The translations under genes and the position numbers were made by a program. From Methylophilaceae bacterium (lineage in GTDB: Bacteria > Pseudomonadota > Gammaproteobacteria > Burkholderiales > Methylophilaceae), in contig JAIYBT010000024.1 in assembly GCA_027488395.1 (NCBI GenBank), forward strand, positions 17,841 to 81,840: DNA of 64,000 nucleotides, written 5' to 3'. The notes under the pieces were generated by a model, which ran no database searches, was not told where the DNA came from, and worked only from the letters and a program-made list of their open reading frames with translations. Positions 18,840 through 28,644 of the stretch are shown here, one piece after another (the stretch's first letter is position 1; every line of letters begins with the position of its first letter).

Positions 18840-19832
18840 TTAAACAGACTCTTGCCGTTGTCCACGCCCCAATAGTGCGCTCACTGCGTCTTGTGCAGAC
18901 TTTTGATTGGTGAGCAACTGATTGACTTCAAAAGTAATGGGCATCTCAACGGCAATCGATGCAGCCCGACGCATCACTTCACGCGCAGTATTGACCCCTT
19001 CTGCCACGTGACCTAAGCCTGCCAATATACTCTCTAGCGATTTACCAGAAGCCAATTGCAGACCGACTTCACGGTTACGTGAGTATTGTCCAGTACAGGT
19101 CAGAATTAAATCACCTGCTCCGGCTAAGCCCATAAAGGTATCAGCTTTTGCACCCAGCGCCATGCCAAACCGGGTAATTTCAGCCAAGCCACGCGTAATC
19201 ATGGCTGCCCGTGCATTGTTACCAAAGCCCATGCCATCGCTGATGCCCGCTGCAATCGCCATCACATTTTTAACCGCACCACCGACTGAGGCCCCCACAA
19301 CATCGGTGCTGTCGTATACGCGCAAACAACCCCCATGTATCAGTTGTGCGGCTCGTTGTGCTAACGCTGCGTGATTGGCAGCCAAGGTAATGGCCGTTGG
19401 TAAGCCGCGGACCAATTCTGCGGCAAAACTTGGGCCGCTCAGCACGCCCCAAGGATATTCGGCGCCCAATGCTTCTTGCGCGACCTCGAAAGGTAATTTG
19501 GCCGTCTGTGGTTCTAAGCCTTTATTGGCCCAAATCAATGGTTGCTGAATACCTAACGCTTTTAGTTGCAACAACAGCGGCCGAAATCCCGCTGTGGGCA
19601 CTACGGACAAAATTAAATCGGCCTCTGCAATCGCCTCTGCCAGATCATCCGTCACGTGCAGGGCATCAGGGAAGGTAAAGTCGCCGAGATACAGTGGATT
19701 GGCACGCGCTTTCCGCATGCCAGAGACATGGCCGCTGTTTCTCGCCCACAAACTGACGTTGTGTTGCAAGGCAATGTGCATGGCGAGCGCGGTGCCCCAT
19801 GCCCCCGCCCCTAAAACGGCAACTTTTTGCAT
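18840..19832 (-). CDS. gpsA: Glycerol-3-phosphate dehydrogenase [NAD(P)+]
   Basis: A 330-residue cytoplasmic enzyme that reduces dihydroxyacetone phosphate to sn-glycerol 3-phosphate for phospholipid synthesis. The N-terminal Rossmann motif GAGAWGTALA is at about residues 7-16, and the substrate-site stretch SVGGAVKNVMAIAAGI is present. Length is normal. It is the last gene of a rhodanese-grxC-secB-gpsA cluster, the same order as yibN-grxC-secB-gpsA in E. coli, and starts 9 bases after the secB stop. Confidence 0.97.
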   Translation of the reverse strand: MQKVAVLGAGAWGTALAMHIALQHNVSLWARNSGHVSGMRKARANPLYLGDFTFPDALHVTDDLAEAIAEADLILSVVPTAGFRPLLLQLKALGIQQPLIWANKGLEPQTAKLPFEVAQEALGAEYPWGVLSGPSFAAELVRGLPTAITLAANHAALAQRAAQLIHGGCLRVYDSTDVVGASVGGAVKNVMAIAAGISDGMGFGNNARAAMITRGLAEITRFGMALGAKADTFMGLAGAGDLILTCTGQYSRNREVGLQLASGKSLESILAGLGHVAEGVNTAREVMRRAASIAVEMPITFEVNQLLTNQKSAQDAVSALLGRGQRQESV

Positions 19833-19841
19833 GCGGTGAAC

Positions 19842-20318
19842 TTAGTTAGGCGCGCCTGCCGCTTGTGCAGCTTGTTGTTGCTGTTGCATGTATAAGGCTT
19901 CAAAGTTAATTGGGTTCAACAACACTGGCATAAAGCCAGCACGGGTCACCATGTCAGAAATGGCTTCACGCGCATACGGGAATAAAATATTTGGGCAAGC
20001 CACCGCTAACACTGGCTCCATATTTTCTGCAGGCACATTACGAATCGCGAAAATACCAGACTGTGTCACTTCGACTAAAAAGGCCACTTTGTCTTCGATT
20101 TTTGCCGTGACGGTGACTTTAATCGAAACATCAAAAATGCCTTCTTGCACTTGCTGCGCATTATTGCCTAATTCAACATTGATTTGTGGTGTGGTACGCT
20201 CGGTGAAAATACCAGGTGCGTTTGGCACTTCGATTGACGCATCACGCACGTAAAGTTTTTCAATCGCAAATACTGGGCCGGTTGCCTGATCTGCTTGTTG
20301 TTGTGGTTCCTGAGCCAT
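19842..20318 (-). CDS. secB: Protein-export chaperone SecB
   Basis: A 158-residue SecB, slightly longer than the E. coli protein because of a Gln-rich N-terminus and C-terminal tail ([14 protein letters not shown]). It keeps precursors unfolded and hands them to SecA for translocation. Core motifs such as [19 protein letters not shown] and the conserved [11 protein letters not shown] are present. It sits between grxC and gpsA in the conserved cluster. The 114-base gap to grxC may carry an internal promoter. Confidence 0.97.
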   Translation of the reverse strand: MAQEPQQQADQATGPVFAIEKLYVRDASIEVPNAPGIFTERTTPQINVELGNNAQQVQEGIFDVSIKVTVTAKIEDKVAFLVEVTQSGIFAIRNVPAENMEPVLAVACPNILFPYAREAISDMVTRAGFMPVLLNPINFEALYMQQQQQAAQAAGAPN

Positions 20319-20432
20319 ATGTTTCCTTAGGTATTAAAAAAAGTTAAAAAATAAAAACGCCCATTCTAACTGCTAGGCCATGGGCTGACTATGGGTTTTT
20401 TATGATGGCGGCCTAGTGCAAACCAAGTTGCA

Positions 20433-20705
20433 TCATGCCGCGCTGTCAGGCTTTGCTAGCAACGGACCCAACTCACCTTTCACGTCCAATGCATGCAAAT
20501 CATCAAAGCCGCCGACATGCAACGCATCAATATAAATTTGCGGGACTGTCCGACGCCCAGTTCTGGTCATCATTTCTTCTCGCAATTCTGGTGAGAGATC
20601 GACCCGAATTTTTTCGATGTCGGTCACCCCTTTTTGCTTCAGCAAGCGCTCAGCATTCATGCAGTAAGGGCACACTGCTGAGGTATACATCACAACTTTT
20701 GCCAT
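20433..20705 (-). CDS. grxC: Glutaredoxin 3
   Basis: A 90-residue glutaredoxin with the dithiol active site CPYC (about residues 12-15) and the TVPQIYI glutathione-binding loop. It reduces disulfides and glutathione mixed disulfides in the cytoplasm. Its ATG directly follows the stop codon of the upstream rhodanese gene, and its ribosome-binding site (AAAGGAG) lies in the end of that gene, so the two are translationally linked. It ends in TGA, which is good evidence that TGA is an ordinary stop in this genome. Confidence 0.96.
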   Translation of the reverse strand: MAKVVMYTSAVCPYCMNAERLLKQKGVTDIEKIRVDLSPELREEMMTRTGRRTVPQIYIDALHVGGFDDLHALDVKGELGPLLAKPDSAA

Positions 20706-21134
20706 CTAGGCTCCTTTTAATGAAGGTTTAAGCACTGGGAGATTCGCTTTGAGCCAAGCATCTAAGCCATCTTCGAGTTGATACAATGAAGTAAATTGCG
20801 CCTGTTGTAATTGTTTGCAAGCCGCGGCCGACCGTTTTCCGCGTTGGCAATATACCAACACTGGCTTTTGCTTAAATTTCTGAATTTCGGTCAAGCGCGC
20901 CGTCAGTTCTGCCAATGGCAAGTTGCGCGCGCCTTGTAAATGACCTTGCGCAAATTCGGCAGGTTCACGCACATCAATAATCAAAGGCTGTTGACGACTC
21001 ATCAGTACCACTGCTTCTGTGGCCGAAATCGCTGCACTGCCATTGGCAGAGCGCTTAATTAAAGGGAGCAACAAGCCGATGCCTGAGCCAAGAGCAAGGC
21101 CAATGATCCACACATTTTGTTTTAAAAATTCCAA
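20706..21134 (-). CDS. Membrane-anchored rhodanese-like protein (YibN-like)
   Basis: A 142-residue protein with an N-terminal membrane helix (about 8-27) and one rhodanese domain (about 35-135). The catalytic loop VYCQRGKRS holds the active cysteine, so it may be a working sulfurtransferase. It corresponds by position and architecture to YibN of E. coli. It is the first gene of the cluster with grxC, secB and gpsA, and is divergent from gpmI. Confidence 0.92.
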   Translation of the reverse strand: MEFLKQNVWIIGLALGSGIGLLLPLIKRSANGSAAISATEAVVLMSRQQPLIIDVREPAEFAQGHLQGARNLPLAELTARLTEIQKFKQKPVLVYCQRGKRSAAACKQLQQAQFTSLYQLEDGLDAWLKANLPVLKPSLKGA

Positions 21135-21351
21135 TTGATTGGCCCTGTGTTTAATGAATCGGTTGATAAAATTTATAATGACTGAAATTCACAGCCAACT
21201 AGAATGCACAGAACACTAGAATTCAAAGTCACGAGGTGTTGCAGTTTCAATCATCGCCTGTGCAATCAAGTAGGCGCGGTTAGGCGTAAGCATTATAATA
21301 GAGTTCTCAAATAATCCGACGCTTACTTGTTGCGTACAAAGAGTGCCTTAT

Positions 21352-22899
21352 ATGTCAATTACACCTGTCGTTTTGCTGATTTTAGATGGTTTTGGTCACA
21401 GTGAAACTCGCGAACACAATGCCGTATTACAAGCTAACACGCCACAACTAGACGGGTTAAAAGCCCATTATGCGCACAGCCTCATCAATGCTTCTGAGCA
21501 TTATGTAGGCCTACCAGATGGGCAAATGGGCAATTCAGAAGTCGGTCATCTTAACATTGGGGCCGGCCGCATTGTATTTCAAGACTTTGAGCGGATTAAT
21601 CTCAGCATTGCCAGTGGTGAATTTTTTAAATTGCCTGCCTTGGTAAACGCCATGCAAGACCTGAAAGCCCGCGGTCAGGCCTTACATATTCTTGGTTTAC
21701 TCTCCGATGGTGGCGTGCATAGCCATCAACCCCATCTCCATGCCCTGATCGATATGGCGGCACAACAAGGCCTAAAGAAAGTATATATCCACGCCTTTTT
21801 GGATGGACGAGATACCCCACCCAAAAGTGCTGAACCTTACTTAACACGCCTAGAGCAGCATTTAAAACAGGCAGGGGTTGGGCAAGTGGCGTCCATCAGT
21901 GGTCGCTTTTACGGCATGGATCGCGATAAACGCTGGGAACGCGTCGCACCCGCGTATGAACTGCTGGTGAATGGCGTTGCCGATTATCTCGCGCCTGATA
22001 GCCTCAGTGCGTTGTCACAAGCCTATGCCCGCGATGAAAGCGATGAGTTTGTAAAGTGCACGGCAATTCGTGCCGCCAATGCCCCCGCCATTGAAATGCG
22101 CGATGGCGATGGCCTGATTTTTATGAATTTTAGAAGCGATCGTGCCCGTCAACTGACCGATGCCTTACTCAATGTACAATTTGATGGCTTTACGCGGAGC
22201 CGCACGCCACAATTAAGCCATTACTTTACCCTGACACAATACGACCAAAATCAACGCAAAGCCACCCCAATTTTTGCCCCTTATACCGTGCCCAATACCC
22301 TAGGCGAATATTTATCAAAACAAGGGCTGAAACAACTGCGTATCGCTGAAACAGAAAAATATCCACATGTGACTTTTTTCTTTAATGGTGGCGAAGAAAC
22401 GGTTTACCCCGGGGAAGATCGCGTGTTAGTGCCCTCGCCTAAAGTCGCGACTTATGACTTGCAACCGGAAATGAGTGCGCAAGAAGTCACGGATAAATTG
22501 GTTGCCGCCATCACTAGCCAGCAGTATCAAGCGATTATTTGTAATTACGCCAATGGCGATATGGTGGGTCATACGGGCAATTTAACTGCGGCGATTCAAG
22601 CCATCGAAACCTTAGATACCTGTGTTGGCCGTGTAGTCGCGGCAGCACAAACAGTGGGTGCAGAAGTGATTATTACCGCCGATCACGGCAATGCCGAAAG
22701 CATGTTTGACCATGCCAGTGCGCAAGCACATACCCAGCACACCACTAACCTTGTGCCATTTATGTACATTGGCCGCCAAGCCAACATTTTGGATGGCGGC
22801 GCACTCTCCGATATTGCCCCTACCCTGTTACATGTGATGGGGTTGCCACAACCAACAGAAATGTCAGGTCGCAATTTAATACAGTTGGCCACCCACTAG
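21352..22899 (+). CDS. gpmI: 2,3-bisphosphoglycerate-independent phosphoglycerate mutase
   Basis: A 515-residue cytoplasmic enzyme interconverting 3- and 2-phosphoglycerate using two metal ions (usually Mn) and a phosphoserine intermediate. The active-site serine lies in MGNSEVGHLNIGAGR; the metal ligands in LLILDGFG and ITADHGNAE are present. The ATG at 21352 is chosen: AAAGAG lies eight bases ahead, and homologues start near here. A GTG nine bases upstream is possible. The envC-like gene follows after 16 bases, as in E. coli (gpmM-envC). Confidence 0.96.
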   Translation: MSITPVVLLILDGFGHSETREHNAVLQANTPQLDGLKAHYAHSLINASEHYVGLPDGQMGNSEVGHLNIGAGRIVFQDFERINLSIASGEFFKLPALVNAMQDLKARGQALHILGLLSDGGVHSHQPHLHALIDMAAQQGLKKVYIHAFLDGRDTPPKSAEPYLTRLEQHLKQAGVGQVASISGRFYGMDRDKRWERVAPAYELLVNGVADYLAPDSLSALSQAYARDESDEFVKCTAIRAANAPAIEMRDGDGLIFMNFRSDRARQLTDALLNVQFDGFTRSRTPQLSHYFTLTQYDQNQRKATPIFAPYTVPNTLGEYLSKQGLKQLRIAETEKYPHVTFFFNGGEETVYPGEDRVLVPSPKVATYDLQPEMSAQEVTDKLVAAITSQQYQAIICNYANGDMVGHTGNLTAAIQAIETLDTCVGRVVAAAQTVGAEVIITADHGNAESMFDHASAQAHTQHTTNLVPFMYIGRQANILDGGALSDIAPTLLHVMGLPQPTEMSGRNLIQLATH

Positions 22900-22915
22900 G
22901 GTTAATGGCGGGTCA

Positions 22916-24262
22916 ATGAAGCAAGATATGTTGTGTCTGACTGGGCGATGGATAGTGGTGGTTGGTTTAGCAATCACGCTGACAGCACATGCAGCAAAAA
23001 TCGATAAAACAGAAACGACCAAAGACAACCTTGATCAAATCAAAGAGAAAATTCAAGCACTGTCCAGCCAACTGAGCGCGACCAAAGTCGCCAAACAAGA
23101 TGCGAACCAAGCGCTAAAAGCTTCTGAATCCGCCATCAGCGCCTCGCGCAAAAAGTTGCGCGACATCCAAGCAGCGCAACTTGAAAATCGTCAACGGTTA
23201 CGCGACTTGCAAAAAAAAATGGTGCAGCTCGAACAACAGGTCAATGCGCAAAAACAGGCGATGCAAGCCCAACTGAACCAACAATATCGGCATGGCAATC
23301 AAAGCCGTTTGCAGCGGTTATTGCAAGCCAATGATCCCGCACAAGCGTCGCGTGATTTGCATTATTTAGGCCATCTCACAGCCGCTCATCAAGCCCACAT
23401 TGCCTCGCTACAAAACAACCAAGAAGACATCGACCGCGTACGTGCAGAAACGGCTGAGCAAGCGCAACAAACCGATGCCCTTGCCCAGCAATACCAAGAA
23501 ACCACGCAACAGCTAGAACAAGAAAAATCCAAGCGTGCACAAGCATTGGCACAACTTTCTAAGCAGATGAATTCGCAAGAGCAACAGCTGACGCGCTTGA
23601 AAAAAGATGAAGAAGCGCTGACCCGTTTATTTGAAAAATTGCTGGCCGAAGCGCGCAAACGCGAACAAGAAGCACAAGCCCGCGCTAAGCGCGAAGCGCA
23701 AGCAGAGGCAAAACGTCAAGCGGAGCAAACAAAGTCTAAAAAATCGGCAGGCCGCACTTTTGAGCATGCCACCCAAAGCAAGGTAGACGACAATGAAGCC
23801 AATACCAATCCAAGTGTGGTGGCTAAAAACGATACACTGCCAGAGTTTAATGGCAACAAAGAACAATTTTCGACATTAAAAGGCAAGTTACGCTTACCCG
23901 TCCGTGGTGAGGTGGTGAACCGCTTTGGTAGTCCACGTCGTGACACGGGCGTGAACTGGAAAGGCTTGTTTATTCGCGCCAGTGAAGGCAGTGAAGTCAA
24001 AACCGTCTCCAGCGGACAAGTGGTGTTTGCCGATTGGATGCGAGGTTTTGGTAATTTAATTGTGGTCGATCACGGCGGCGGTTATATGAGCTTGTATGGC
24101 AACAACGAAGCCCTGTACAAATCTTCTGGGCAGATCGTCAAAGCGGGCGATACCATCGCCACGGTAGGCAACAGCGGGGGGAATGCAGAAAGTGGTGTCT
24201 ATTATGAATTACGCCGCAACAGTCTACCGTTTGATCCCTTGCAATGGAGCATCGTGCATTAA
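22916..24262 (+). CDS. envC: EnvC-like murein hydrolase activator (degenerate LytM)
   Basis: A 448-residue exported protein: signal peptide (about 1-27), a long coiled coil (about 30-270, very Gln/Ala/Glu-rich) and a C-terminal LytM/peptidase M23 domain (about 320-445). The LytM zinc ligands are missing: NWKGLFIRA stands where the active enzymes have an HxxxD motif, and SLYGNNEAL replaces the HxH segment. E. coli EnvC is degenerate in the same way and activates the amidases AmiA/AmiB at the septum. It is probably cotranscribed with gpmI. The second in-frame ATG at 22928 is an alternative start. Confidence 0.92.
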   Translation: MKQDMLCLTGRWIVVVGLAITLTAHAAKIDKTETTKDNLDQIKEKIQALSSQLSATKVAKQDANQALKASESAISASRKKLRDIQAAQLENRQRLRDLQKKMVQLEQQVNAQKQAMQAQLNQQYRHGNQSRLQRLLQANDPAQASRDLHYLGHLTAAHQAHIASLQNNQEDIDRVRAETAEQAQQTDALAQQYQETTQQLEQEKSKRAQALAQLSKQMNSQEQQLTRLKKDEEALTRLFEKLLAEARKREQEAQARAKREAQAEAKRQAEQTKSKKSAGRTFEHATQSKVDDNEANTNPSVVAKNDTLPEFNGNKEQFSTLKGKLRLPVRGEVVNRFGSPRRDTGVNWKGLFIRASEGSEVKTVSSGQVVFADWMRGFGNLIVVDHGGGYMSLYGNNEALYKSSGQIVKAGDTIATVGNSGGNAESGVYYELRRNSLPFDPLQWSIVH

Positions 24263-24335
24263 CGTTGCAGGCAGTTTGCCTTTCGGGGCATGCCCTGCTA
24301 GCAACTGATTTGTGCACGTATCGCCCTTATCTCAG

Positions 24336-24362
24336 TAAAAAGCGCGGTTTTTCACCGCGCTT
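24336..24362 (-). terminator. Terminator of the small lipoprotein gene (also near envC end)
   Basis: A nine-base stem AAGCGCGGT/ACCGCGCTT with a T run on the minus-strand side. It lies just after the lipoprotein stop and about 75 bases after the convergent envC stop. Confidence 0.8.
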
Positions 24363-24382
24363 GGTTGACCATCGGGTGCGTA

Positions 24383-24655
24383 TTACTCGGCTGGAATAAC
24401 AGGGGCAGGCGTGTTTGCACGCGCTTCTGCGTCTAGCTTATCCAACTCTTCTTGCGTCATGGTAATGCCTGGCACACGCTCGCTGTCATTCGGCACATAG
24501 CCGCCAGAACTTGTGGCAGGCGCGGGGGTTGGCGCAGCCGAGGTGGTGGCAGCGGGCGATGACGCTTCAGCTTCCTCCGCCGGCGGTGCATCGTCGCCGC
24601 AGGCCGTCAAACTGAGTGCAAGTGTTGATACGAACAAGAAATGTGTGAGGTTCAT
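24383..24655 (-). CDS. Small Ala/Pro-rich lipoprotein
   Basis: A 90-residue protein with a lipoprotein signal peptide ending in the lipobox LTAC, so the mature protein starts at about Cys19. The mature part is low complexity (Ala, Pro, Ser, Thr and acidic residues), with a more conserved-looking C-terminal segment (GITMTQEELDKLDAEARANTP). AGGGAA lies ahead of the ATG. No function is known; it may be an envelope-anchored spacer protein. It converges on envC. Confidence 0.8.
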   Translation of the reverse strand: MNLTHFLFVSTLALSLTACGDDAPPAEEAEASSPAATTSAAPTPAPATSSGGYVPNDSERVPGITMTQEELDKLDAEARANTPAPVIPAE

Positions 24656-24696
24656 GGTGTGTTTCCCTGATTGAGTGTTATTTAAACCGACTTGCG

Positions 24697-25116
24697 TTAT
24701 GCGCCGATCACATGCAATACGATGTTCCGCTTGGCTGGCTGCAGGCGATGTTCAAACAAAAATATCCCTTGCCATTGACCCAGCACCGCCTGCCCATCAA
24801 TGACTGGAATAGCGAGACTGGTTTGCGTTAATGCGCTACGCACATGCGCTGGCATATCGTCTGGCCCTTCAACGGTATGGATGAATAAATCATCACCGTC
24901 GGGCACCAGTCGCTGAAAAAAGGCTTCCATGTCCACTAATACATCACGGTCGTAATTTTCATTGATGAGTAAACTGGCTGAGGTATGTTGCACATACAGG
25001 GTGAGCAGGCCATTGACGATAGTCGTGGTCGCGAGCCACTGCGCCACTTGTGGCGTAATGTCATACAAGCGTCGCCCTTGGGCACTCACTTGCAGGCGAT
25101 GATGGAATTGTTGCAT
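24697..25116 (-). CDS. YjbQ / UPF0047 family protein
   Basis: A 139-residue single-domain protein of the UPF0047/YjbQ family, with the characteristic LYVQHTSASLLINENYD, the HTVEGPDDMPAH stretch and the closing GQWQGIFLFEHR. Family members are small trimeric cytoplasmic proteins; some have weak thiamine-phosphate synthase activity, but the physiological role is unsettled. Length is normal. It is a single gene between two lipoprotein genes. Confidence 0.9.
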   Translation of the reverse strand: MQQFHHRLQVSAQGRRLYDITPQVAQWLATTTIVNGLLTLYVQHTSASLLINENYDRDVLVDMEAFFQRLVPDGDDLFIHTVEGPDDMPAHVRSALTQTSLAIPVIDGQAVLGQWQGIFLFEHRLQPAKRNIVLHVIGA

Positions 25117-25246
25117 GTTAAATCGTGCAAAATGAAAGTTTTATTATACGTGGCGCGGCGGATGCCGTCAGCGCAGGTAAATCAAAACCCTGCGTTTAAG
25201 CCACGTTTACGAATATGTTTGCCTATATTTACACATCTGCCATTGA

Positions 25247-25753
25247 CTACCAGTAGCGCCAGCCATAGCCGCCCCAATACGGCCGATAGCCCCAGCCTGG
25301 TCCGTAAAACCATGGATCCATGCTGCGTAAACGGGCAGCATCCCGCTCACGTTTGAGTTTTTGTTCGTTGTCCGCGCGCACTTGCTCACGCTTATTGATT
25401 TCATCCGCCATCGCATTTTGGCGGGCCAATGCATCGGCTTGTTGCATATAATCTAACACGCCTTTGCTAATGCCTTTTTGGTGCCAATCCAGTACCTGCG
25501 AGGGGGTTAAGCTGTAGCGCGATTGTGATTGCTCAATTGCGCGGATGACCTCAGCATCGGTGTTGCCTTGTTGGCTCAGCGCCACCACCTGCTCTAAGGT
25601 CAAACTCGCTGTTGGCGCTTGCACCAATGCTGCGAGCTGTTCAGGCGACACACGGTCTATTTGCGCGGGCTGGGGGGGTTGCACCGCGCAGCCGGACAAA
25701 CCAAGCAATAAACAGATGGTAGGGAAGATGAATTTCCAATCAGGCCTGCGCAT
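25247..25753 (-). CDS. Lipoprotein with aromatic/glycine-rich C-terminus
   Basis: A 168-residue lipoprotein. The start at 25753 is set by AAGGAG just upstream and begins the signal peptide MRRPDWKFIFPTICLLLGLSGC, with the lipobox LSGC. The middle has two related helical segments (LTLEQVVALSQQGNTDAEVI and LTPSQVLDWHQKGISKGVL) that resemble repeats. A charged helix follows, and the tail is Gly/Tyr/Trp-rich (FYGPGWGYRPYWGGYGW). The first part resembles proteins often annotated as hypothetical outer-membrane lipoproteins; the function is unknown. Confidence 0.82.
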   Translation of the reverse strand: MRRPDWKFIFPTICLLLGLSGCAVQPPQPAQIDRVSPEQLAALVQAPTASLTLEQVVALSQQGNTDAEVIRAIEQSQSRYSLTPSQVLDWHQKGISKGVLDYMQQADALARQNAMADEINKREQVRADNEQKLKRERDAARLRSMDPWFYGPGWGYRPYWGGYGWRYW

Positions 25754-25928
25754 ACGGCTTCTCCTTAGGTTGCTTCGACATTCCAATGATACGACCACTG
25801 GACTTGGCACTGGTTCTAATAAGCACTGGTGCTAACAAGTAGCGGTTCTAAAAGGTACAGGTTCTACCGAGCACGGGGACTGCAAAACACTATTTATACT
25901 AAGAACGTGTTCAGTCAAAAGCACTAAA

Positions 25929-28520
25929 TCACGCGGCCTGTTTGGCAAAGGTCATTTTACCCTGCACATAATCCACATAGATGGTTTCTTTAGCGGCAAA
26001 TCGTCCCGCCAAAATATCTTTCGCTAATGGATTTTCAATTTCGCTTTGAATTGCACGTTTGAGAGGTCGTGCGCCATACACGGGATCAAACCCTGCATTA
26101 GCAATTTCAGCCAAAGCAGCAGCACTGACTTCCAGTTGCATGTCCATGCCATGCAACCGTTTGGCTAATGATTGCAACTGAATTTGGGCAATCGATTTGA
26201 CATTGGCTTGATCTAAGCTGTGAAACACCACCACCTCATCAATACGATTGATAAACTCTGGACGGAAATGGGTCTTTACTTCACCCATCACGGCCAATTT
26301 CACCAGCTGATAATCTTGATCCGCCATCGTTTGGATCATCTGACTGCCTAAATTGGAGGTCATGATAATCACTGTATTTTTGAAATCGACGGTCCGCCCT
26401 TGACCATCGGTTAAGCGACCATCGTCCAGCACTTGTAACAACACATTAAACACATCGGGATGGGCTTTTTCGACCTCATCTAACAAAATCACTGCATAGG
26501 GTTTACGTCGCACTGCTTCGGTCAACGCGCCGCCTTCCTCGTAACCGACATACCCGGGTGGCGCACCTATCATGCGCGAAACGGAATGCTTTTCCATATA
26601 CTCACTCATGTCGATGCGAATTAAATGGTCTTCGGAATCAAATAAAAAGTGAGCCAAGGCTTTGCATAATTCGGTTTTACCCACACCCGTGGGGCCCAAA
26701 AACAAAAAACTGCCATACGGCCGATTGGGGTCACCCAAGCCAGAGCGTGAACGTCGAATCGCATCACTAACCAAGCGCACTGCTTCATCTTGACCAATGA
26801 CCCGCTCATGTAATTTTTGCTCCATGGTCAGTAATTTATCACGCTCACCAGTCATCATTTTACTCACAGGGATACCCGTGGCACGACTGACGACTTCTGC
26901 AATTTCGTCGGCACCGACTTCGGTACGTAACATACGATGCTTGAGTGGTTTACCTTCGGTTTCAGCATGGCTTGCCTGCTTGAGCTGCGCTTCAAGTTGT
27001 GGCAATTTGCCATATTGCAATTCAGAGACACGTTGCCAATCACCTTTGCGGGTGGCTTCTTCCATCTGCTGTTTGATTTTTTCTATCGCTTCTTTTAAAT
27101 GGGCCGAGCCTTGGACAGCGGCTTTTTCAGTTTTCCAAATTTCTTCCAAATCGGCGTACTCTTTCGCCAATTTGCCTATTTCTTCTTCAATCAGCGTAAA
27201 GCGTTTGATACTGGCATCGTCTTTTTCACGTCGCACCGCTTCACGTTCAATTTTCAATTGAATCAATCGACGTTCAAGCTTATCCATCACTTCGGGTTTG
27301 CTATCGATTTCCATTTTGATGCGTGAAGCAGCTTCATCGATCAGGTCGATGGCTTTATCAGGTAAAAAACGATCGGTAATATAACGGTGTGATAATTCTG
27401 CTGCGGCCACAATGGCGGGATCGGTGATTTCGACACCGTGGTGGAGCTCGTATTTCTCTTGCAAGCCACGCAAAATAGCAATGGTCGCTTCTACCGTTGG
27501 CTCGTCCACCAACACCTTTTGAAAACGTCGCTCTAGCGCCGCATCTTTTTCAATATATTTGCGGTATTCGTCTAAGGTGGTTGCGCCAACGCAGTGTAAC
27601 TCGCCCCGTGCCAGCGCGGGCTTGAGCATATTGCCGGCATCCATGGCGCCTTCGGATTTACCTGCACCAACCATGGTATGGATTTCATCAATAAAAACGA
27701 TGGTTTGGCCTTCATCTTGCGCCAACTCTTTCAGCACCGCTTTTAGGCGCTCTTCAAATTCACCACGGTATTTGGCGCCTGCCAACAAGGCTGCCATGTC
27801 TAAGCTTAATACTTTTTTATTTTTGAGCGTGTCAGGCACTTCACCATCCACAATCCGTTGTGCCAAGCCCTCGACGATGGCGGTTTTACCAACACCAGGC
27901 TCACCAATCAACACGGGATTATTTTTAGTCCGACGCCCCAATATTTGGATGGTGCGCCGAATTTCATCATCACGACCAATCACCGGGTCTAGCTTGCCTA
28001 AACGGGCCCGCTCGGTTAAATCCAGCGTGTATTTTTTGAGCGCTTCGCGCTGCCCTTCGGCCGCTTGGCTATCTACATTCGCATCGCCACGTACGGCTTG
28101 AATCGTGCTCTCTAGCGCCTTTTTACTCAAGCCATGTTGCCTGAGTAACTTTGCAGTCTCGCCTTGATCATCTGCCAAGGCTAACAAAAACATTTCGCTG
28201 GCAATAAAACTATCTTTGCGCTGTTGCGCATATTTATCCGTGACATTCAGAATATTGTTAAGATCACGTGAAATGGTCACTTCACCATGGTTGGCCTGCG
28301 CCTGCGGCAACTGTGCGAGGGCCGCAGTTAAACTGGCTTTGAGCGCAGGTAATTGCACCCCTGCACGGCCCAGCAAAGCCGCAGTACCGCCGTCCTCTTG
28401 ATTGAGCAAGGCCAGCAGGACATGTGCTGCTTCGATGGTGGAATGGTCAGCGCCTACGGCCAGACTTTGTGCATCTGCAAGCGCTTGTTGAAATTTGGTG
28501 GTCAGTTTATCAAAACGCAT
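25929..28520 (-). CDS. clpB: Disaggregase ClpB
   Basis: An 863-residue Hsp100 protein: N-terminal Clp_N repeats (1-145), first AAA+ domain (Walker A GEPGVGKT), coiled-coil middle domain (about 410-530), second AAA+ domain (GPTGVGKT, with the pore-loop GYVGYEEGG) and C-terminal domain. It works with DnaK to dissolve aggregates. The start at 28520 ([18 protein letters not shown]) is the family start and follows AAAGGGG; an open frame upstream to 28697 is leader. The stop is TGA. A plausible sigma-32 promoter lies at 28575-28601. Confidence 0.97.
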   Translation of the reverse strand: MRFDKLTTKFQQALADAQSLAVGADHSTIEAAHVLLALLNQEDGGTAALLGRAGVQLPALKASLTAALAQLPQAQANHGEVTISRDLNNILNVTDKYAQQRKDSFIASEMFLLALADDQGETAKLLRQHGLSKKALESTIQAVRGDANVDSQAAEGQREALKKYTLDLTERARLGKLDPVIGRDDEIRRTIQILGRRTKNNPVLIGEPGVGKTAIVEGLAQRIVDGEVPDTLKNKKVLSLDMAALLAGAKYRGEFEERLKAVLKELAQDEGQTIVFIDEIHTMVGAGKSEGAMDAGNMLKPALARGELHCVGATTLDEYRKYIEKDAALERRFQKVLVDEPTVEATIAILRGLQEKYELHHGVEITDPAIVAAAELSHRYITDRFLPDKAIDLIDEAASRIKMEIDSKPEVMDKLERRLIQLKIEREAVRREKDDASIKRFTLIEEEIGKLAKEYADLEEIWKTEKAAVQGSAHLKEAIEKIKQQMEEATRKGDWQRVSELQYGKLPQLEAQLKQASHAETEGKPLKHRMLRTEVGADEIAEVVSRATGIPVSKMMTGERDKLLTMEQKLHERVIGQDEAVRLVSDAIRRSRSGLGDPNRPYGSFLFLGPTGVGKTELCKALAHFLFDSEDHLIRIDMSEYMEKHSVSRMIGAPPGYVGYEEGGALTEAVRRKPYAVILLDEVEKAHPDVFNVLLQVLDDGRLTDGQGRTVDFKNTVIIMTSNLGSQMIQTMADQDYQLVKLAVMGEVKTHFRPEFINRIDEVVVFHSLDQANVKSIAQIQLQSLAKRLHGMDMQLEVSAAALAEIANAGFDPVYGARPLKRAIQSEIENPLAKDILAGRFAAKETIYVDYVQGKMTFAKQAA

Positions 28521-28574
28521 GGCAACCCCTTTCACGTGCATGGGCGTTGCAAGTTGGCAACGCGATACCTTGTA

Positions 28575-28601
28575 TATGCGGGAGTTTTGGTGCTTTTCAA
28601 T
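28575..28601 (-). promoter_or_regulatory. Possible sigma-32 promoter of clpB
   Basis: On the minus strand ATTGAAA (28601-28595), twelve bases, then CCCGCATA (28582-28575), about 55 bases ahead of the clpB start. It resembles the RpoH consensus but with two weak positions. Confidence 0.45.
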
Positions 28602-28644
28602 AGCCAGCGTGAAAAGCGGGCCAGATGGATGTTCCAGAGTGGTG

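Noticed and set aside
27559..28101. 180-codon plus-strand frame over clpB
   Set aside because: Antisense shadow of ClpB (Ser/Arg/Pro-rich), no independent signals.
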